A DNA stretch of 64,000 bases from Microbacterium pseudoresistens (GTDB taxonomy: Bacteria; Actinomycetota; Actinomycetes; Actinomycetales; Microbacteriaceae): contig NZ_JACCBH010000001.1 of the NCBI RefSeq assembly GCF_013409745.1, positions 2,418,001 through 2,482,000 on the forward strand, written 5' to 3'. The notes beneath the pieces are model-generated. The model was not told where the DNA came from, made no database searches, and saw nothing but the letters and a program-made list of their open reading frames with translations. The position numbers and the translations under genes were made by a program. Positions 17,771 through 29,247 of this stretch are shown piece after piece. Every line of letters begins with the position of its first letter. The stretch's first letter is position 1.

Positions 17771-19828
17771 TCATCGCCAGTGGCATGCGTTGCCGTGTGC
17801 GTCCGTGCCGGTGAGGACGGGCTCCTCCGACTGGCAGCGGCTCTGCTGCTCGGGAGGCAGCGTCTTGTACAGCGGGCAGCGCGAGGTGAACGAACAACCG
17901 GACGCGCTCTCGGTCGGGCTTGGCAGGTCGCCCTGCAGCACGATCCGCTCGCGGGTGCGCTCGATGTCGGGGTCGGGAATCGGGATCGCCGAGAGCAGCG
18001 CCTGGGTATACGGGTGCTGCGGATCGTCGAACACCGCATCGACGTCCCCTCGTTCCACGAACTCGCCGAGATACATCACCGCGACGCGGTCGGCGATATG
18101 CCGTACGACCGAGAGGTCGTGGGCGACGAACAGGTATGACAGACCGAGCTTGACCTTCAGCTCGTCGAGCAGGTTGATCACGCCCGCCTGGATCGACACA
18201 TCCAGCGCCGAGACAGGCTCATCGAGCACGACCACCTTCGGATTGGTCGCCAGCGCCCTCGCGATGCCAATGCGCTGCCGCTGTCCGCCCGAGAATGCCC
18301 CGGGGAAGCGATTGGCGTGGGCGGGGTCGAGCCCGACGAGGTCCATCAGCTCATCGACTCGTGCATCCGTCTCCTGGCGGCCCATCCCGATGGCCCGCAG
18401 CGGCTCGGCGATCACGTCGGTGACGGTCATGCGCGGATCCAGGGCGCCCATCGGATCCTGGAAGACGATCTGGATGTCGCGACGGAGTGCGCGCTCGGCG
18501 CGTGCGCCGTGCAGCTCGGACACCTTGGTGTCCGCGATGGTGATCTCGCCCTCGTCCTGCCGGACAAAGTCCATGATCTGCAGCAGCGTGGTGGTCTTGC
18601 CGCAGCCGGACTCGCCCACGATCGCCATCGTCTCGCCCTCGCGGATGTCGAAGGTGAGGCCCTTGACGGCGTGCACCTCTCCGATCTTGCGCTTCATGAT
18701 CGCGCCCTTGAGCAGTGGGAAGCTCTTCCGCATGTTGTCCACCGCGAGCGTGACCGGACGCTGTTCGCGGGGAACGGACTCGAACGTGGCGTCGGGCAGT
18801 TCCGGAATGGGGAACACAGGAACGCCGCCGATGCGCCCGTCATCGTCGATCTCATCGGCGCGGATGCAGGCCACGCGGTGTTCGCCAGCGCCGCCGGTGG
18901 CGATGTCCCGCAGTGGCGGCTCGGAGGTGCGGCATGCGGCGACCGCGATGGGGCAGCGATCGGCGAACGGGCAGGCATCGGGCAGATTGACCAGCAACGG
19001 AGGATTGCCCTTGATCGGGATCAGGGGCTCCTTCTCGGCCTTGTCGATGCGGGGGATCGCGCCCAGCAGTCCGATCGAGTAGGGCATCCGCGTCTGGTGG
19101 AACAGCTCCCGCACGGGCGCCTGCTCGACGGGGCGGCCGGCATACATCACCAGCACGTCATCGGCCGTCTTAGCGACCACGCCCATGTCGTGGGTGATCA
19201 TGATCACCGCCGCACCGGTCTCGCGCTGTGCTGTGCCGATGAGGTCGAGGATCTGCGCCTGGATCGTGACGTCGAGCGCGGTCGTCGGCTCGTCGGCGAT
19301 GATGAGTTTGGGATTGTTCGCCATGGCGATCGCGATCACCACGCGCTGACGCATGCCGCCGGAGAACTCGTGCGGGAAGGACTTCAGGCGTCGTTCGGGG
19401 CTGGGGATGCCGACCAGACGCAGCAGTTCGACCGCGCGGGCCTCTGCGTTGGAGCGGGACATGCTCCGATGCACCGTGAGGGCTTCGACGAGCTGGTCCC
19501 CGATGGTGTACACCGGGGTGAGCGAGGTCAGCGGATCCTGGAAGATCATCGCGATCCCGTTGCCGCGCAGCGCGGACAACTGCTTGTCTGTCTTGCCGAG
19601 CAGTTCTTGCCCGTCGAACGAGATCGATCCGGTGACCTTGGCGTTGTCGTCGAGCAGGCCCATGATCGCGAGCGAAGTGACGGACTTGCCCGAACCGGAT
19701 TCTCCGACGATACCGAGCGTGCGTCCGGGCTCCAGGTCGAAGGAGACGCCGCGGACGGCATCCACCCGCCCGGCTTCGGAGGCGAAACTGACGTGGAGGT
19801 CGCGGACGGAAAGCAGAGAAGCGGTCAT
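17771..19828 (-). CDS. Peptide ABC transporter ATP-binding protein, DppD-DppF fusion
   Basis: The 685-aa protein contains two complete ABC ATPase domains in tandem. The first has Walker A GESGSGKS, signature FSGGMRQR and Walker B LIIADEP. The second has [17 protein letters not shown] and VVVLDEP. Each is followed by an oligopeptide-transporter C-terminal extension with a Cys-rich segment ([25 protein letters not shown]). It energises peptide uptake by the two permeases. The ATG at 19828 overlaps the upstream permease stop by 4 bases (ATGA). Dual-domain fusions of this kind are common in Actinobacteria. All catalytic motifs are intact. Confidence 0.93.
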   Translation of the reverse strand: MTASLLSVRDLHVSFASEAGRVDAVRGVSFDLEPGRTLGIVGESGSGKSVTSLAIMGLLDDNAKVTGSISFDGQELLGKTDKQLSALRGNGIAMIFQDPLTSLTPVYTIGDQLVEALTVHRSMSRSNAEARAVELLRLVGIPSPERRLKSFPHEFSGGMRQRVVIAIAMANNPKLIIADEPTTALDVTIQAQILDLIGTAQRETGAAVIMITHDMGVVAKTADDVLVMYAGRPVEQAPVRELFHQTRMPYSIGLLGAIPRIDKAEKEPLIPIKGNPPLLVNLPDACPFADRCPIAVAACRTSEPPLRDIATGGAGEHRVACIRADEIDDDGRIGGVPVFPIPELPDATFESVPREQRPVTLAVDNMRKSFPLLKGAIMKRKIGEVHAVKGLTFDIREGETMAIVGESGCGKTTTLLQIMDFVRQDEGEITIADTKVSELHGARAERALRRDIQIVFQDPMGALDPRMTVTDVIAEPLRAIGMGRQETDARVDELMDLVGLDPAHANRFPGAFSGGQRQRIGIARALATNPKVVVLDEPVSALDVSIQAGVINLLDELKVKLGLSYLFVAHDLSVVRHIADRVAVMYLGEFVERGDVDAVFDDPQHPYTQALLSAIPIPDPDIERTRERIVLQGDLPSPTESASGCSFTSRCPLYKTLPPEQQSRCQSEEPVLTGTDAHGNACHWR

Positions 19829-20745
19829 GCACGGCCTCCCGCCGCCGAGGTGGGATCGAGGGCGTCGCGCAGGCCGTCGGCGACGAGGGCCATCGAAACC
19901 GTCAGTAGCGTCAGCGCGCCGGCGGGGAAATAGAACAGCCAGGGCGCGCTGCTGATGGAGTTCGCGCCGGTACCGATGAGCGAACCCAGGGACACGTCGG
20001 GGATCTTCACGCCGAAACCGATGAACGACAGGCCGGTCTCGGCCATCACGGCGCTGACAATGCCGAGCGTGAAGTTGATCACCAGCAGCGAGCCGATATT
20101 CGGCAGCAGGTGGCGCAACACGATCTTCATGCCGGGCACACCCATGTACCGGGCGGCGTCGATGTACTCCCGCTCGCGCAATGACAGAGCCATGGTCCAG
20201 ATGATCCTGGCCGGCAGGAACCACCCGATGAAGATCATCACGAGGGAGATGACCCGCCAGTCCCCGCCCGCGCTGTTGGAGACGAGCGCGAGGATCAGGA
20301 AGGTCGGCACGACCATGAGGAAGTGAATGATCAGCAGAGTGGTGCGCTCGAACAACCCCCCGAAGTAGGCGGCGGCGGTACCGACGACCGCCGAGATGAT
20401 CGTCGTTCCCACGGAGACGGTGACGGCGATCATAAGAGAGCGCTGCGTGCCGATCGCGACCTGGGCGAACAGGTCGTTGCCCGACGCTGTGGTGCCGAGC
20501 CAGTGATCTGCCGACGGCGGAGTGCCGAGGTTGAGGAAATCGAGGTAGATGTGGTCGTACTTGGCCACGAGCGGGCCGATGATTGCGAACAGCACGAGCG
20601 CAAGGAAAATGAACACACCGACGACGGCGGGCCGGTTGCGCACGAAGCGGCGGTAGTACAGCTCGAACGTCGACATCCGCTTGCGAGGGATGCGGGTGGC
20701 CGTCGTGTCTGGCCCGACCGGGGGCTGAATCGTATCGAAGGACAT
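19825..20745 (-). CDS. Peptide ABC transporter permease, DppC-like
   Basis: The 306-aa membrane protein has a cytoplasmic N-terminal helix followed by the binding-protein-dependent permease domain. The EAA coupling loop reads [20 protein letters not shown] near residue 200. The OppC N-terminal segment ([20 protein letters not shown]) identifies it as the DppC/OppC partner. It is preceded by the other permease with no gap beyond the stop codon and overlaps the ATPase gene by 4 bases. Confidence 0.92.
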   Translation of the reverse strand: MSFDTIQPPVGPDTTATRIPRKRMSTFELYYRRFVRNRPAVVGVFIFLALVLFAIIGPLVAKYDHIYLDFLNLGTPPSADHWLGTTASGNDLFAQVAIGTQRSLMIAVTVSVGTTIISAVVGTAAAYFGGLFERTTLLIIHFLMVVPTFLILALVSNSAGGDWRVISLVMIFIGWFLPARIIWTMALSLREREYIDAARYMGVPGMKIVLRHLLPNIGSLLVINFTLGIVSAVMAETGLSFIGFGVKIPDVSLGSLIGTGANSISSAPWLFYFPAGALTLLTVSMALVADGLRDALDPTSAAGGRA

Positions 20746-20746
20746 C

Positions 20747-21730
20747 TCAGCTCACTCTCACGCGCGGGTCGAGCACGACGACGACGATGTCGGCCAGGAT
20801 GGCCCCGATCGCGGTCAGGACGGCGCCGACCGCCGCGACGGCGACGACTCCGTTCACATCGTTCTTCGTGATCGTGTCGATGAAGTACTTGCCCATGCCG
20901 TTCCAGCCGAAGATCGTCTCGGTGAGGATCGCTCCGGTGAAGACCGTCGGGATGGTGAAGGCCAACTGGGTGGCCACCGGGATGAGCGAGGTACGCAGGG
21001 CATGCTTGCGGATGGCCTGCGGCTTCGTCAGGCCTTTGGCGCGTGCGGTGCGCACGTAGTCGGCCTTGATGTTGTCAAGCAACAAGGAGCGCTGCAGGAA
21101 GTGGTATTGCGCGTAGCTGATGATGACCAGTGCGATGGTCGGCAGGGTCAGATGCTGCAGCTTGTCGACGATGAACCCGAAGAAGCCGTCGACGTCTTTG
21201 CCGCCCGCACCGGTCACGTAGAACACCCGGGCGCCGACGAGGTCGTTGAAGGCGATCGCCAGCAGCACGATGCCGAGGGCGGCGACCACGATATTGATGT
21301 TCATCGTGATGATCGATGTGGCCTGGCCGATGCGGTCGCCGAGCTTGTACTGACGGGATGCGGTGTACACGCCGAGGGCGATGCCGAGAACCGCCGCGAT
21401 GACCGTGGCCCCGAGCACCAGTTCGGCTGACACCCAGATGCGGTAGGCGATCTGGTCGTTGACGGACTGGCCGACCGGGCTCACGCCCCAGTTCCAGTGC
21501 AAGACGATGTCGGTGAACCAGTTCCACCAGCGCTGGATCAGCGGAACGGTCTCGCTGAGGTTGCGCGGCTCGAGAACTCGAGTGATCTCTTCCGGTGAGA
21601 GCGGAGGGCGACGTCCGACGTAGTTGTTGCGCGGGTCGAGGAATGCCCACGCCAGGAAGTACGTGATGTTGGTCGCCACCACGATCATGAGCAGCCAGCC
21701 GAGGAACCGGCGGATCAGGTACTTGATCAA
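20747..21730 (-). CDS. Peptide ABC transporter permease, DppB-like
   Basis: The 327-aa membrane protein has the OppB/DppB layout: an N-terminal helix (IKYLIRRFLGWLLMIV), a long extracytoplasmic loop, then the permease domain with coupling loop YVRTARAKGLTKPQAIRKHA. It heads the operon permease-permease-ATPase-binding protein. TTG at 21730 is chosen because it puts IKYLIRR at the N-terminus as in relatives. An in-frame ATG at 21796 would add 22 mainly basic residues but has no ribosome-binding site. The TTG choice is moderately secure; the family is certain. Confidence 0.85.
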   Translation of the reverse strand: MIKYLIRRFLGWLLMIVVATNITYFLAWAFLDPRNNYVGRRPPLSPEEITRVLEPRNLSETVPLIQRWWNWFTDIVLHWNWGVSPVGQSVNDQIAYRIWVSAELVLGATVIAAVLGIALGVYTASRQYKLGDRIGQATSIITMNINIVVAALGIVLLAIAFNDLVGARVFYVTGAGGKDVDGFFGFIVDKLQHLTLPTIALVIISYAQYHFLQRSLLLDNIKADYVRTARAKGLTKPQAIRKHALRTSLIPVATQLAFTIPTVFTGAILTETIFGWNGMGKYFIDTITKNDVNGVVAVAAVGAVLTAIGAILADIVVVVLDPRVRVS

Positions 21731-22076
21731 GATGGTGTTCTTTCTCTTTCGCAGACGCGCGCGGGATCTCCGACGCAACGCTGGGTCGGATGCCATTCAA
21801 GCATCATCCGACCGGAGAGCGAAGCAGGACGCAGCCCCGTCGGATGAGACGGAGCGTTGCCGCAGGTGGAACCCGGTGCCGGGTCCGAGCGACCCGGGGA
21901 GACTATCACCGGGGGTATCGTGATGCGGATTAGGCTGGCCTTCCTTCCCTGCTCGGAAGGGCGATCGGACGGGGCGGGCAGGTCGTTGCCCGGGCACTCG
22001 CGTAGACTCGTCCGGACCCCTCCGGATCCTTACGTGACCGGTCCGCGATCCACATCCGACAGGCCCATCGACCCGC
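21731..22076. other. Intergenic region between the peptide-transport operon and lepA
   Basis: This 346-base divergent region has no supported gene. On the minus strand TAGTCT (21900-21905) may be the -10 box of the transport operon. It lies at the edge of the inverted repeat ATCAC-N10-GTGAT (21905-21924), a possible operator. On the plus strand TAGACT (22003-22008) is a candidate -10 box for lepA, giving a leader of about 60 bases. Confidence 0.4.
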
Positions 22077-23927
<1,851 letters not shown>

Positions 23928-23965
23928 GGATCGCGCCGGTGGAGTGCCTCCACAGGTACGGCAAG

Positions 23966-23971
23966 TAGGGT
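23966..23971 (+). promoter_or_regulatory. -10 box TAGGGT of a leaderless promoter for the DUF1990 gene
   Basis: TAGGGT is followed by 7 bases and the ATG at 23979. It lies in the short gap after lepA, just past a small hairpin (GTGGAG-TG C-CTCCAC, 23939-23953). Confidence 0.4.
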
Positions 23972-23978
23972 GAAGATC

Positions 23979-24632
23979 ATGCGCCGCGGAACATTCCGAG
24001 AAGGCACGGTGGACTATGCCGCCGTCGGAGCCACGCACGCCCCCGACCTCATGCAGTACCCGCCCGAGCGCAGCATTCCCGCTGAGGAGTCGTGGCGGAT
24101 CGGCAGCGGCGAGGAGCGGTTCCGCACGGCGGGCGATGCCCTGCTGTCGTGGACCGCGCAGCGCGCGGCCGGACTCTCGCTCGAAGACCTCCGCCCGGCA
24201 TCCGGCCCGAGCTACGCCGGCGTGAGCTTCGATGCCGAGGGTGCCCCGATCGCGCCGAGCAAGAACGAGGTAGAGCAGCGCTTCGATGCGAGCGGCACGC
24301 CGTTCGCCGGCCCCGGCATGACCCTGAAGCTGCGCGGTCGCGTCGACGGGATGAGCGCCGATGCCGAGCTGCGCGTGATCTCGGTGACCGAAGAACCCCG
24401 CTGCATCGGCTTCGTGCTGGGCACCATGGGCGGATCGGTCGTGAGCGGCGAGGAGTCGTTCCAGATCGACTGGCACGAGGACAGCGATGAGGTGTGGTTC
24501 ACCGTGCGCGCGTTCGACGCGCCGGTCGCCTTCGTCTACCGCACGATCCCCGCCCTGGTGCGCCGTCGCCGCAAGACGCTGTTCGCCCGCTACCTGCGCG
24601 CGATCTCCCCGCTGTACGCGACGCCGGTCTGA
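23979..24632 (+). CDS. DUF1990 family protein
   Basis: The 217-aa soluble protein matches DUF1990: it has an N-terminal YAAVGAT block, EERFRTAGDALLSW in the middle, and near the C-terminus FTVRAFDAPVAFVYR followed by RRKTLFARYLRAI. No catalytic residues are known for this family. It is found in Actinobacteria and plants, and its function is unknown. The ATG at 23979 is preferred over the GTG at 23970 because the TAGGGT box lies 7 bases before it. It is followed after 13 bases by hemW and is probably co-transcribed with it. Confidence 0.8.
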   Translation: MRRGTFREGTVDYAAVGATHAPDLMQYPPERSIPAEESWRIGSGEERFRTAGDALLSWTAQRAAGLSLEDLRPASGPSYAGVSFDAEGAPIAPSKNEVEQRFDASGTPFAGPGMTLKLRGRVDGMSADAELRVISVTEEPRCIGFVLGTMGGSVVSGEESFQIDWHEDSDEVWFTVRAFDAPVAFVYRTIPALVRRRRKTLFARYLRAISPLYATPV

Positions 24633-24645
24633 TGGCGATCCGCTG

Positions 24646-25863
24646 ATGGGCGGGCCTCTGCCGGACGGGGATCCCGCGCCATCCGACGGTGCACTGCCCG
24701 CCGATCTTCCCATCGATCCGGAGGCGCCGTTCTCGGCGTATCTGCACGTGCCGTTCTGCCGGGTGCGCTGCGGATACTGCGACTTCAACACGTACACGGC
24801 CACCGAGTTGCGGGGGGCGCGGCAGGATGCGTATGCCGACACGCTGCTCGAGGAGGTGGCGCTGAGCCGCACGGTGCTGGCCGAGGCGGATGCGCTCCGA
24901 CCGCTCGACACGGTGTTCTTCGGCGGAGGAACGCCCACGCTGCTGCCGGCGGGAGACCTCGGCCGGATGCTGCACGGCGTCGTCGACGCGTTCGGCATCC
25001 GCCCCGGAGCGGAGGTCACGGTCGAGGCGAACCCCGACACCGTGACACCGGCCGTCGTCACCGAGCTCGCCGCATCCGGGGTGACCCGCATGTCGATCGG
25101 CATGCAGTCGGCCGTGCCGCATGTGCTGGCAGCGCTGGACCGGACGCACCGTCCGGAGAACGTGCGCACGGCCGTCGCGGCGGCGCGCGAGGCGGGGCTC
25201 GACGTCAGCCTCGATCTCATCTACGGCGCCCCCGGCGAGTCGCTGGCGGACTGGGAGCGCTCGCTCGGTGCCGCGCTCGAGCTGGACCCCGACCACATCT
25301 CGGCCTATGCGCTCATCATCGAGGACGGCACCAAGCTCGCCCGTCAGATCCGCCGCGGCGAGGTGCCCGCACCCGACGACGACCTGCAGGCCGACATGTA
25401 CGAGCTCGCCGATGCGCGGCTCGCCGCTGCCGGGTTCTCCTGGTACGAGGTGAGCAACTGGGCCCGCACTCCCGAGCAGCGCTCGGCGCACAACCGCGCG
25501 TACTGGCGCGGCGCGGACTGGTGGGGCTTCGGCCCCGGTGCGCACAGCCACATCGCGGGGCTGCGCTGGTGGAACGTGAAGCATCCCGCCGCCTACGCCC
25601 AGCGGCTTGACCGGCGTCTCTCACCGGCCGCAGCGCGAGAGCGCCCGGATGCGGATGCGCGTGATCTGGAACGCATCCTGCTGCGCTCACGCATGGCCGA
25701 GGGGCTTCCCGTCGACCTGCTGCGCCCCTCCGTGCGCCCGCGAGTGGCGGGGCTCATCGCCGACGGTCTCGTCGACGGGGCGGCCGCGGTGTCGGGTGCG
25801 CTCGTGCTGACGCTGCGCGGGCGACTGCTCGCCGACGCGGTCGTGCGCGCGCTGACCGACTGA
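24646..25863 (+). CDS. hemW: HemW, radical SAM heme chaperone
   Basis: The 405-aa radical SAM protein carries the CxxxCxxC cluster motif as C38, C42 and C45 (HVPFCRVRCGYCDF). The SAM-binding GGGTPT motif follows, and the HemW C-terminal domain lies beyond. The family was long annotated as coproporphyrinogen oxidase HemN, but HemW lacks HemN's extra N-terminal residues and works as a heme-binding chaperone. The ATG at 24646 was chosen; the frame is open further upstream. Its usual position directly before hrcA in Actinobacteria is conserved here. Confidence 0.93.
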   Translation: MGGPLPDGDPAPSDGALPADLPIDPEAPFSAYLHVPFCRVRCGYCDFNTYTATELRGARQDAYADTLLEEVALSRTVLAEADALRPLDTVFFGGGTPTLLPAGDLGRMLHGVVDAFGIRPGAEVTVEANPDTVTPAVVTELAASGVTRMSIGMQSAVPHVLAALDRTHRPENVRTAVAAAREAGLDVSLDLIYGAPGESLADWERSLGAALELDPDHISAYALIIEDGTKLARQIRRGEVPAPDDDLQADMYELADARLAAAGFSWYEVSNWARTPEQRSAHNRAYWRGADWWGFGPGAHSHIAGLRWWNVKHPAAYAQRLDRRLSPAAARERPDADARDLERILLRSRMAEGLPVDLLRPSVRPRVAGLIADGLVDGAAAVSGALVLTLRGRLLADAVVRALTD

Positions 25864-25905
25864 GAGCGCGCCGGCCAGGCCGCGCGGCGCTCAGGAAGCA
25901 CGCGC

Positions 25906-25911
25906 TAGAAT
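25906..25911 (+). promoter_or_regulatory. -10 box TAGAAT of hrcA
   Basis: TAGAAT directly abuts the CIRCE operator and places the transcription start inside it, about 30 bases before the hrcA ATG. Confidence 0.6.
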
Positions 25912-25937
25912 TGGCACTCCCGCAGGACGAGTGCCAA
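25911..25937. promoter_or_regulatory. CIRCE operator (HrcA binding site)
   Basis: TTGGCACTC (25911-25919), 9 spacer bases, then GAGTGCCAA (25929-25937) form a perfect inverted repeat. The canonical element is TTAGCACTC-N9-GAGTGCTAA, so each arm carries one symmetric change (A to G and T to C). HrcA encoded just downstream would bind it and block transcription until heat stress. Confidence 0.93.
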
Positions 25938-25949
25938 TGAGGAGGCGAG

Positions 25950-26984
25950 ATGGTCAGCGAACGGGGCCTTCAGGTGCTCCGAGCGATCGTGGAGGACTAC
26001 GTCTCCACGAACGAGCCGGTCGGCAGCAAGTCGATCGTCGATCGTCATGCCTTCGGTGTGTCGGCCGCGACGATCCGCAACGACATGGCCCAGCTCGAAG
26101 ACGAAGAGCTGATCGCCGCACCGCATACGTCCTCCGGCCGCGTGCCCACCGACAAGGGCTACCGCGTCTTCGTGGATCACCTCGCGCGACTCCGCCCGCT
26201 CTCCACGGCGCAGCGCAGCGCGATCACGACCCTGTTGTCGGAACCGACAGACCTCGACGACGTCATGGCCCGCACAGTCCGCGTGCTCACCCGTCTCACC
26301 GGTCAGGTCGCGCTCGCGCAGTACCCCTCGTTCTCGCGCGCGAGCGTGACGCACGTCGAACTCGTGATGCTCGCGCCCAACCGGCTCCTCATCGTACTGG
26401 TGACCGACGGCGGAGGCGTGTCGCAGCGCATCGTCGGCCTGCCGTCAGACATCGATGAGCTCGACCTCTCGACCCTGCGCGCACGTCTGTCGGTACAACT
26501 GACCGGACGATCCGTGCGGCACGGACTCGAGGGCATCGGCGCGTTCGTCGATGCGCCCGAAGGATCGGCCATGTCGGGAGTGCAAGGGGCGATATCGCGG
26601 GCCATCGCCGAGGAACTGGAGGAGTTCCGTCAGGACAAGCTCGTGATGGCGGGGGCGGCCACGCTCGCGCGACGCGAGCAGGACTTTCGCGGCAGCATCC
26701 ACCCGTTGCTGGAGGCCATCGAGGAGCAGGTCACGCTGTTGAGGCTCATGACGCAGATGCAGGCGGATGCGCAGGGCTTGGCGACCAGCATCGGCGCCGA
26801 GAACGAACCCTTCGGATTGACCGAGGCATCGATCGTGGCCAGTGACTACGTGGCCTCCGGGGGTACGGCGCGCCTGGGCGTGATGGGGCCGACCCGCATG
26901 GACTACCCGAGCAACCTCGCTGCCGCGCGGGCCGTGGCCCGCTATCTGTCGCAGTTGCTCGACGACGACGAATCGGCTCGCTGA
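25950..26984 (+). CDS. hrcA: Heat-inducible transcription repressor HrcA
   Basis: The 344-aa protein has an N-terminal winged helix ([31 protein letters not shown]) with the recognition segment [19 protein letters not shown], and a GAF-like ligand domain after it. HrcA binds CIRCE and, with GroEL, controls chaperone genes. An autoregulatory CIRCE lies immediately upstream. AGGAGG 5-6 bases before the ATG confirms the start. It heads the operon with dnaJ 19 bases downstream. Confidence 0.96.
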   Translation: MVSERGLQVLRAIVEDYVSTNEPVGSKSIVDRHAFGVSAATIRNDMAQLEDEELIAAPHTSSGRVPTDKGYRVFVDHLARLRPLSTAQRSAITTLLSEPTDLDDVMARTVRVLTRLTGQVALAQYPSFSRASVTHVELVMLAPNRLLIVLVTDGGGVSQRIVGLPSDIDELDLSTLRARLSVQLTGRSVRHGLEGIGAFVDAPEGSAMSGVQGAISRAIAEELEEFRQDKLVMAGAATLARREQDFRGSIHPLLEAIEEQVTLLRLMTQMQADAQGLATSIGAENEPFGLTEASIVASDYVASGGTARLGVMGPTRMDYPSNLAAARAVARYLSQLLDDDESAR

Positions 26985-27003
26985 GCGGGCCGGGAAGGTG
27001 AAA

Positions 27004-28113
27004 GTGGCTGATCACTACGAGGTGCTCGGGGTGTCGCGAGACGCCAGCGAGGACGAGATCAAGAAGGCCTATCGGCGCCTGGCGCGCCAGCTTCATCCGG
27101 ATGTGAATCCCAGTGAAGACGCGGCCGAGCAGTTCAAGCTCGTGACCCACGCGTACGACGTGCTCAGTGACGCCGACTCGCGCCGTCGCTACGACATGGG
27201 CGGCGACGAGGGCGCCGGCGGATTCGGCGGATTCGGCGGGTTCGGCGACATCTTCGAGACATTCTTCGGCGCGGGCGGAGGCGGCCGGGCGGCTCGTCCG
27301 CGTTCACGCCGGGAGCGGGGTCAGGATGCGCTCGTGCGCGTGACCCTCGACCTCGGCGAGGTCGTGTTCGGCGTGCACCGCGAGATCGAGGTCGACACGG
27401 CGGTGCTGTGCGAGACGTGCCAGGGCTCGTGCTGTCAGGAGGGCACGGCCCCGGTCACCTGCGACATCTGTCAGGGCACCGGTCACGTGCGTCAGCAGGT
27501 GCGCAGCCTGCTCGGCAACGTCGTCACCTCGGCGCCGTGCGGATCGTGCGAGGGGTACGGCACGACCATCCCGTATCCGTGCGCCACGTGCAACGGGCAG
27601 GGCCGAGTGCGCTCGCGCCGAACCGTGGGGCTCGACATCCCGGCCGGCGTGGAGACCGGGCTGCGTCTGCAGCTGCCCGGCTCCGGCGAGGTGGGGCGCG
27701 CGGGGGGCCCGAACGGCGACCTGTACATCGAGGTCACCGTCGCCCCGCACGCCACGTTCAGTCGCGAGGGCGACGACCTGCTCGCCACGTTGGAAGTGGC
27801 CATGACCGACGCCATCCTCGGCACGACGACCACGATCGACGGCCTCGACGGGCCGGTCGACCTCGAGGTGCGCCCCGGCGTACAGGCCGGCGACGTGCTC
27901 ACGATCAGAGGCCGCGGCATCACTCCGCTGCGCGGATCGCAGCGGGGCGACCTGCGCGTGGGAGTGCAGGTGCTCACGCCCACGCGTCTGGACGGCAAGG
28001 ACCGCGCGCTCGTCGAGGATCTCGCCAAGCGGCTGAAGGCGCCGTCGCCGAAGCTGTCGGAGTTCCACCAGGGCATGTTCTCGAAGCTGCGCGACAAGTT
28101 CCGGAACGGCTGA
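27004..28113 (+). CDS. dnaJ: Chaperone DnaJ (HrcA-linked DnaJ2 type)
   Basis: The 369-aa Hsp40 has a J domain with HPD at residues 31-33, a Gly/Phe-rich linker ([10 protein letters not shown]), a four-motif zinc-binding region and two C-terminal substrate domains. The zinc motifs read [24 protein letters not shown] and CATCNGQG; the first ends in Cys where Gly is usual. DnaJ stimulates DnaK and delivers unfolded clients. The GTG at 27004 is preferred over the GTG at 26998 because GGGAAGG lies at a good distance. Linkage to hrcA, not dnaK, marks the second actinobacterial DnaJ. Confidence 0.95.
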   Translation: MADHYEVLGVSRDASEDEIKKAYRRLARQLHPDVNPSEDAAEQFKLVTHAYDVLSDADSRRRYDMGGDEGAGGFGGFGGFGDIFETFFGAGGGGRAARPRSRRERGQDALVRVTLDLGEVVFGVHREIEVDTAVLCETCQGSCCQEGTAPVTCDICQGTGHVRQQVRSLLGNVVTSAPCGSCEGYGTTIPYPCATCNGQGRVRSRRTVGLDIPAGVETGLRLQLPGSGEVGRAGGPNGDLYIEVTVAPHATFSREGDDLLATLEVAMTDAILGTTTTIDGLDGPVDLEVRPGVQAGDVLTIRGRGITPLRGSQRGDLRVGVQVLTPTRLDGKDRALVEDLAKRLKAPSPKLSEFHQGMFSKLRDKFRNG

Positions 28114-28120
28114 TCCGGCC

Positions 28121-28849
28121 ATGGCCCTGCACTTCCTCACCCCGGATGCGGCGACCGCCGAGGTCGGCGGGCTCGTCGCGCTCACCGGTGCCGAGGCCAG
28201 GCATGCCGCCGTCGTGCGGCGCCTGCGCACGGGCGAGCGGATCACGCTCGGAGACGGTCGCGGCATCTGGCTGGAGGGCGCCGCCGAATCCGTGGCCCCC
28301 GATCTGGTCGAGGTGCGCGTCGATGAGCGTCGCGAGGTCTCGGAGCCTGCGCCGCGCATCCTGCTCGCCCAGGCGCTGGCCAAGGGGGATCGCGACGAGC
28401 TCGCGGTGCAGGCGGCGTGCGAGCTGGGCGTCGACGCTGTCGTGCCGTGGCAGGCCGCACGCAGCGTCGTGCGCTGGGAGGGCAAGAAGGCGGCCAAGGG
28501 CCGCGAACGCTGGGCGAGCATCGTCCGCGAGGCCGCCAAGCAGGCGCACCGGGCCTGGGTGCCCGAGGTCGCCGAGGCGGAGACGACCGGCCAGCTGGCC
28601 CGACGTGCGGCCGAGGCGAGGATGCTCATCCTCGATCCGACCGCCGAGACCCGACTCAGCGCCATCGACGCGGATGAGCGCGACATCGTGCTCGTCGTCG
28701 GCCCGGAGGGCGGCATCACGCCGGACGAGCTGGATCGGCTCTCTCAGGCCGGAGCGGAGCGCGTTCGACTGGGCGACACGGTGCTGCGCACCTCCACGGC
28801 CGGCCCCGCAGCCATCGCGGTCCTCTCCGCCGCGCTACGCCGTTGGTGA
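28121..28849 (+). CDS. rsmE: 16S rRNA (uracil-1498-N3)-methyltransferase RsmE
   Basis: The 242-aa SPOUT methyltransferase has a PUA-like N-terminal domain (LTGAEARHAAVVRRLRTGERI). A trefoil-knot domain follows, ending with VVGPEGGITPDELDRL and RLGDTVLRTSTAGPAA, the SAM-binding loops of RsmE. It methylates U1498 near the decoding centre of the 30S subunit. It follows dnaJ after 7 bases and is co-transcribed. Length and motifs are normal. Confidence 0.95.
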   Translation: MALHFLTPDAATAEVGGLVALTGAEARHAAVVRRLRTGERITLGDGRGIWLEGAAESVAPDLVEVRVDERREVSEPAPRILLAQALAKGDRDELAVQAACELGVDAVVPWQAARSVVRWEGKKAAKGRERWASIVREAAKQAHRAWVPEVAEAETTGQLARRAAEARMLILDPTAETRLSAIDADERDIVLVVGPEGGITPDELDRLSQAGAERVRLGDTVLRTSTAGPAAIAVLSAALRRW

Positions 28850-28887
28850 GCGCTGTCGGCGCGCTGCCTGCGGGGAAGATGCGCGGA

Positions 28888-28893
28888 TAGACT
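28888..28893 (+). promoter_or_regulatory. -10 box TAGACT of a leaderless promoter for the HIT gene
   Basis: TAGACT is followed by 6 bases and then the ATG at 28900. It provides a second promoter inside the hrcA operon, allowing HIT-phoH-ybeY-era expression without heat stress. Confidence 0.5.
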
Positions 28894-28899
28894 GGGCGC

Positions 28900-29247
28900 A
28901 TGGCCGAACCCTCGATCTTCACGCGCATCCTCCAGGGCGAGATCCCGGGTGAGATCCTGCTCGAGACCGACCGCGTCTTCGCGATCCGCGACATCGATCC
29001 GCAGGCGCCGCTGCACGCGCTCGTCATCCCCAAGACCGAGCGGTACCGCGACGTCACCGAACTCGCGGCGGGTGATCCGGGCCTGCTGGCAGAGGTCGTC
29101 GCGGCGGCCAAGACCCTCGCCGACGAGCACGCGAACGGGGAGTACCGGCTCATCTTCAACAACGGCGCGAGCGCCGCGCAGTCCGTCTTCCACGTGCACG
29201 CCCATGTGCTCGGCAACATCGAGGAGAACAAGCTCGTTGGCTTCTGA
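28900..29247 (+). CDS. Histidine-triad (HIT/HINT-like) nucleotide-binding protein
   Basis: The 115-aa protein has the catalytic triad FHVHAHVLG with His at 98, 100 and 102, and an N-terminal FTRILQGEIPGEI block typical of HINT proteins. These hydrolyse nucleoside phosphoramidates and related adenylates. The phoH frame begins inside its last codons (11-base overlap), so the two are coupled. A TAGACT box 6 bases upstream suggests a leaderless transcript. Confidence 0.93.
   Translation: MAEPSIFTRILQGEIPGEILLETDRVFAIRDIDPQAPLHALVIPKTERYRDVTELAAGDPGLLAEVVAAAKTLADEHANGEYRLIFNNGASAAQSVFHVHAHVLGNIEENKLVGF

Noticed and set aside
13829..21796. Genomic island or horizontally acquired segment at the MFS/peptide-transporter genes
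   Set aside because: Codon use matches the flanks, and there are no integrase, tRNA junction repeats or IS remnants.
23939..23953. Hairpin GTGGAG/CTCCAC after lepA as a terminator
   Set aside because: The stem is only 6 bp with a 3-base loop and no T-tract; too weak to call.
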